Source: Clostridia bacterium
GTDB lineage: Bacteria > Bacillota > Clostridia > UMGS1883
DNA length: 5,861 bases
NCBI GenBank assembly: GCA_021202495.1
Contig: JAJQCX010000077.1
Coordinates: 17,298-23,158 of the forward strand
Direction: 5' to 3'
Position numbers and translations under genes: made by a program. Below the pieces are notes generated by a model. It was given only the letters and a program-made list of their open reading frames with translations, was not told the origin of the DNA and made no database searches. Shown here piece after piece: positions 4,714 to 5,861 of this stretch. Position 1 is the first letter of the stretch. Each line of letters opens with the position of its first letter.

Positions 4714-5820
4714 ATGCGTCAGGCTGCGGCGGCGGTACTTGCCGCGATTTTGGTAATTTCGATTGGAATGTCGGTTAAGGCGGCGGAGATTGACATAAGC
4801 GTGAAGAGCGCGATTTTGGTGGACTGCGATTCGGGGAAGGTGCTCTATGAGGAAAACGCCGACGAACAGCTTGCGCCCGCGAGCGTGACGAAGGTTATGA
4901 CAATGCTTTTGATAATGGAGGCGATAGAGCGCGGGGAGATAGGCTATGACACTGTCGTAACAGCTTCCGAGCGGGCGAAAAGCATGGGCGGCAGCACGAT
5001 TTATCTTGACACGGGCGAGCAGATGAGCGTCGATGATTTGTTAAAGGGAATTGCGGTTGCGAGCGGAAACGACGCGTGTGTCGCGATGGCGGAGCATTTG
5101 TCGGGGAGCGTGGAGGCGTTCGTCGACGTGATGAACAACCGCGCGGCGGAGCTCGGAATGGTGAACACGCATTTTGTGACGTGCAACGGGCTTGACGCCG
5201 ACGGACATTACAGCTCGGCGAGGGACATTGCGATAATGAGCCGCGAGCTTTTAAAGCATGAGGACATTTTGCGATACACTGGGATTTGGATGGATTCTCT
5301 GCGGGACGGCAAATTTCAACTTGCGAACACGAATAAATTGATAAGATATTACGACGGGGCGACGGGGCTCAAAACGGGGTCGACATCGAAGGCGGGCAAC
5401 TGCATATCGGCGACGGCGGAGAGGAACGGAACGAGGCTGTGCGCGGTAGTGCTGGGAAGCCCCAATTCAAAGGCAAGGTTTGCGGCGGCGAGCACGCTTT
5501 TAAATTACGGCTTTGAAAATTACACATCTGTCGGATCAAGCGCGGGCGAAGCGGCGGGAGTTGTGAAGGTGAAAAAAGGGGAGAGCGAAAATGTGACGTG
5601 CGTGCTTGAGGAAGCGTGCCGCGCGACGGTGGAAAAAGGCGCCGCAGGCGTGGTTGAAACGGAGATTGAACTTGCCGAGGAGGCGGAAGCACCGATAGGA
5701 AAGGGCGAAAAAATGGGCGTGATGAAGCTAATATTAAACGGAGAAGTGATTGCCGAGGCGGATATTGTTGCGGGGGAGGATGTGCATAGGGTGTCGTTTG
5801 GGAAAATGTATATTGAATAG
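4714..5820 (+). CDS. dacF: DacF-type D-alanyl-D-alanine carboxypeptidase
   Basis: This 368-residue exported enzyme is a low-molecular-weight class A penicillin-binding protein (peptidase S11) that trims the terminal D-Ala from peptidoglycan stem peptides outside the membrane. All three active-site motifs are intact: S57-V-T-K60 with the acylated serine, S117-G-N119, and K220-T-G222. Residues 1-24 form a signal peptide with a short basic start (MRQ), a hydrophobic core and an Ala-rich cleavage region ending in V-K-A-A. Residues about 30-265 are the catalytic domain and about 268-360 the beta-rich PBP5 C-terminal domain. The protein stops at F-G-K-M-Y-I-E with no visible amphipathic helix or membrane anchor, which many relatives have. 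The start is fixed by GGAGGGG and the signal peptide. In B. subtilis dacF is a sporulation gene upstream of spoIIAA; the dacF name rather than dacA/dacB is an inference from overall form. Confidence 0.92.
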   Translation: MRQAAAAVLAAILVISIGMSVKAAEIDISVKSAILVDCDSGKVLYEENADEQLAPASVTKVMTMLLIMEAIERGEIGYDTVVTASERAKSMGGSTIYLDTGEQMSVDDLLKGIAVASGNDACVAMAEHLSGSVEAFVDVMNNRAAELGMVNTHFVTCNGLDADGHYSSARDIAIMSRELLKHEDILRYTGIWMDSLRDGKFQLANTNKLIRYYDGATGLKTGSTSKAGNCISATAERNGTRLCAVVLGSPNSKARFAAASTLLNYGFENYTSVGSSAGEAAGVVKVKKGESENVTCVLEEACRATVEKGAAGVVETEIELAEEAEAPIGKGEKMGVMKLILNGEVIAEADIVAGEDVHRVSFGKMYIE

Positions 5821-5843
5821 ATGAGAATGTGGAGCGGGGCGGC

Positions 5844-5850
5844 GGGAGGT
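5844..5850 (+). promoter_or_regulatory. Possible ribosome binding site of a gene beyond the window
   Basis: GGGAGGT is followed by GTG and an A-rich stretch to the window end. A start codon at or just after the last bases would be at normal spacing, and the 24 bases since the dacF stop would make an operon-like gap. No start codon at a proper distance is visible, so the gene itself is not called. A frame open from ATG 5821 to the window end also exists but lacks its own ribosome binding site. Confidence 0.4.
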
Positions 5851-5861
5851 GTGAAAAAAGA

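Noticed and set aside
1..5861. CRISPR array, tRNA or rRNA genes, prophage or transposase genes
   Set aside because: No regularly spaced repeats, cloverleaf-like segments, rRNA-like sequence or transposase or phage motifs were seen on either strand.

Overview
The window looks like a chromosomal segment of a low-to-mid GC Gram-positive anaerobe, most likely a member of class Clostridia (possibly an uncultivated gut lineage). The signs are AGGAGG-type ribosome binding sites, the families present (a DJ-1 protein, a TrmR/TrhP tRNA-modification pair, a DacF-type carboxypeptidase), and a strong excess of G over C on the + strand from about position 300 onward. Every gene is on the + strand. The genus cannot be fixed from the sequence alone.

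Layout. Positions 7-270 encode a RelE-family toxin whose presumed antitoxin lies upstream of the window; its base composition differs from everything after it. From 302 to 4641 there is a tightly packed gene row: a DJ-1/PfpI protein (302-841), 5-formyltetrahydrofolate cyclo-ligase (831-1367), a TrmR-like tRNA 5-hydroxyuridine methyltransferase (1346-1984), a TrhP-like U32-family tRNA hydroxylation protein (2118-3356) and an AI-2E/PerM-family membrane protein (3358-4641). Junctions in this row are overlaps of 11 and 22 bases or a 1-base gap. The exception is the 133-base gap between trmR and trhP, which holds short direct repeats and two perfect inverted repeats and looks like an inserted or accreted repeat element. 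A strong hairpin terminator (4667-4701) closes the row. It sits two bases before the ribosome binding site of a DacF-type D-alanyl-D-alanine carboxypeptidase gene (4714-5820). The last 41 bases contain a good ribosome binding site, suggesting that another gene starts just beyond the window.

How the genes work together. TrhP-type proteins hydroxylate wobble uridine 34 of certain tRNAs to 5-hydroxyuridine, and TrmR methylates that product to 5-methoxyuridine, so these two neighbours form one short pathway. The cyclo-ligase returns 5-formyl-THF to the folate one-carbon pool, and the DJ-1 protein probably has a stress or carbonyl-damage role. Their overlap with trmR suggests co-expression, not a proven shared pathway. 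The AI-2E-family protein and the carboxypeptidase act at the membrane and cell wall.

Most of the window is recognisable housekeeping sequence. I found no convincing evidence of a wholly new system. The points most worth a second look are the repeat-filled gap inside the operon, the terminator abutting the dacF ribosome binding site, the missing membrane anchor on the carboxypeptidase, and the compositionally distinct RelE gene.
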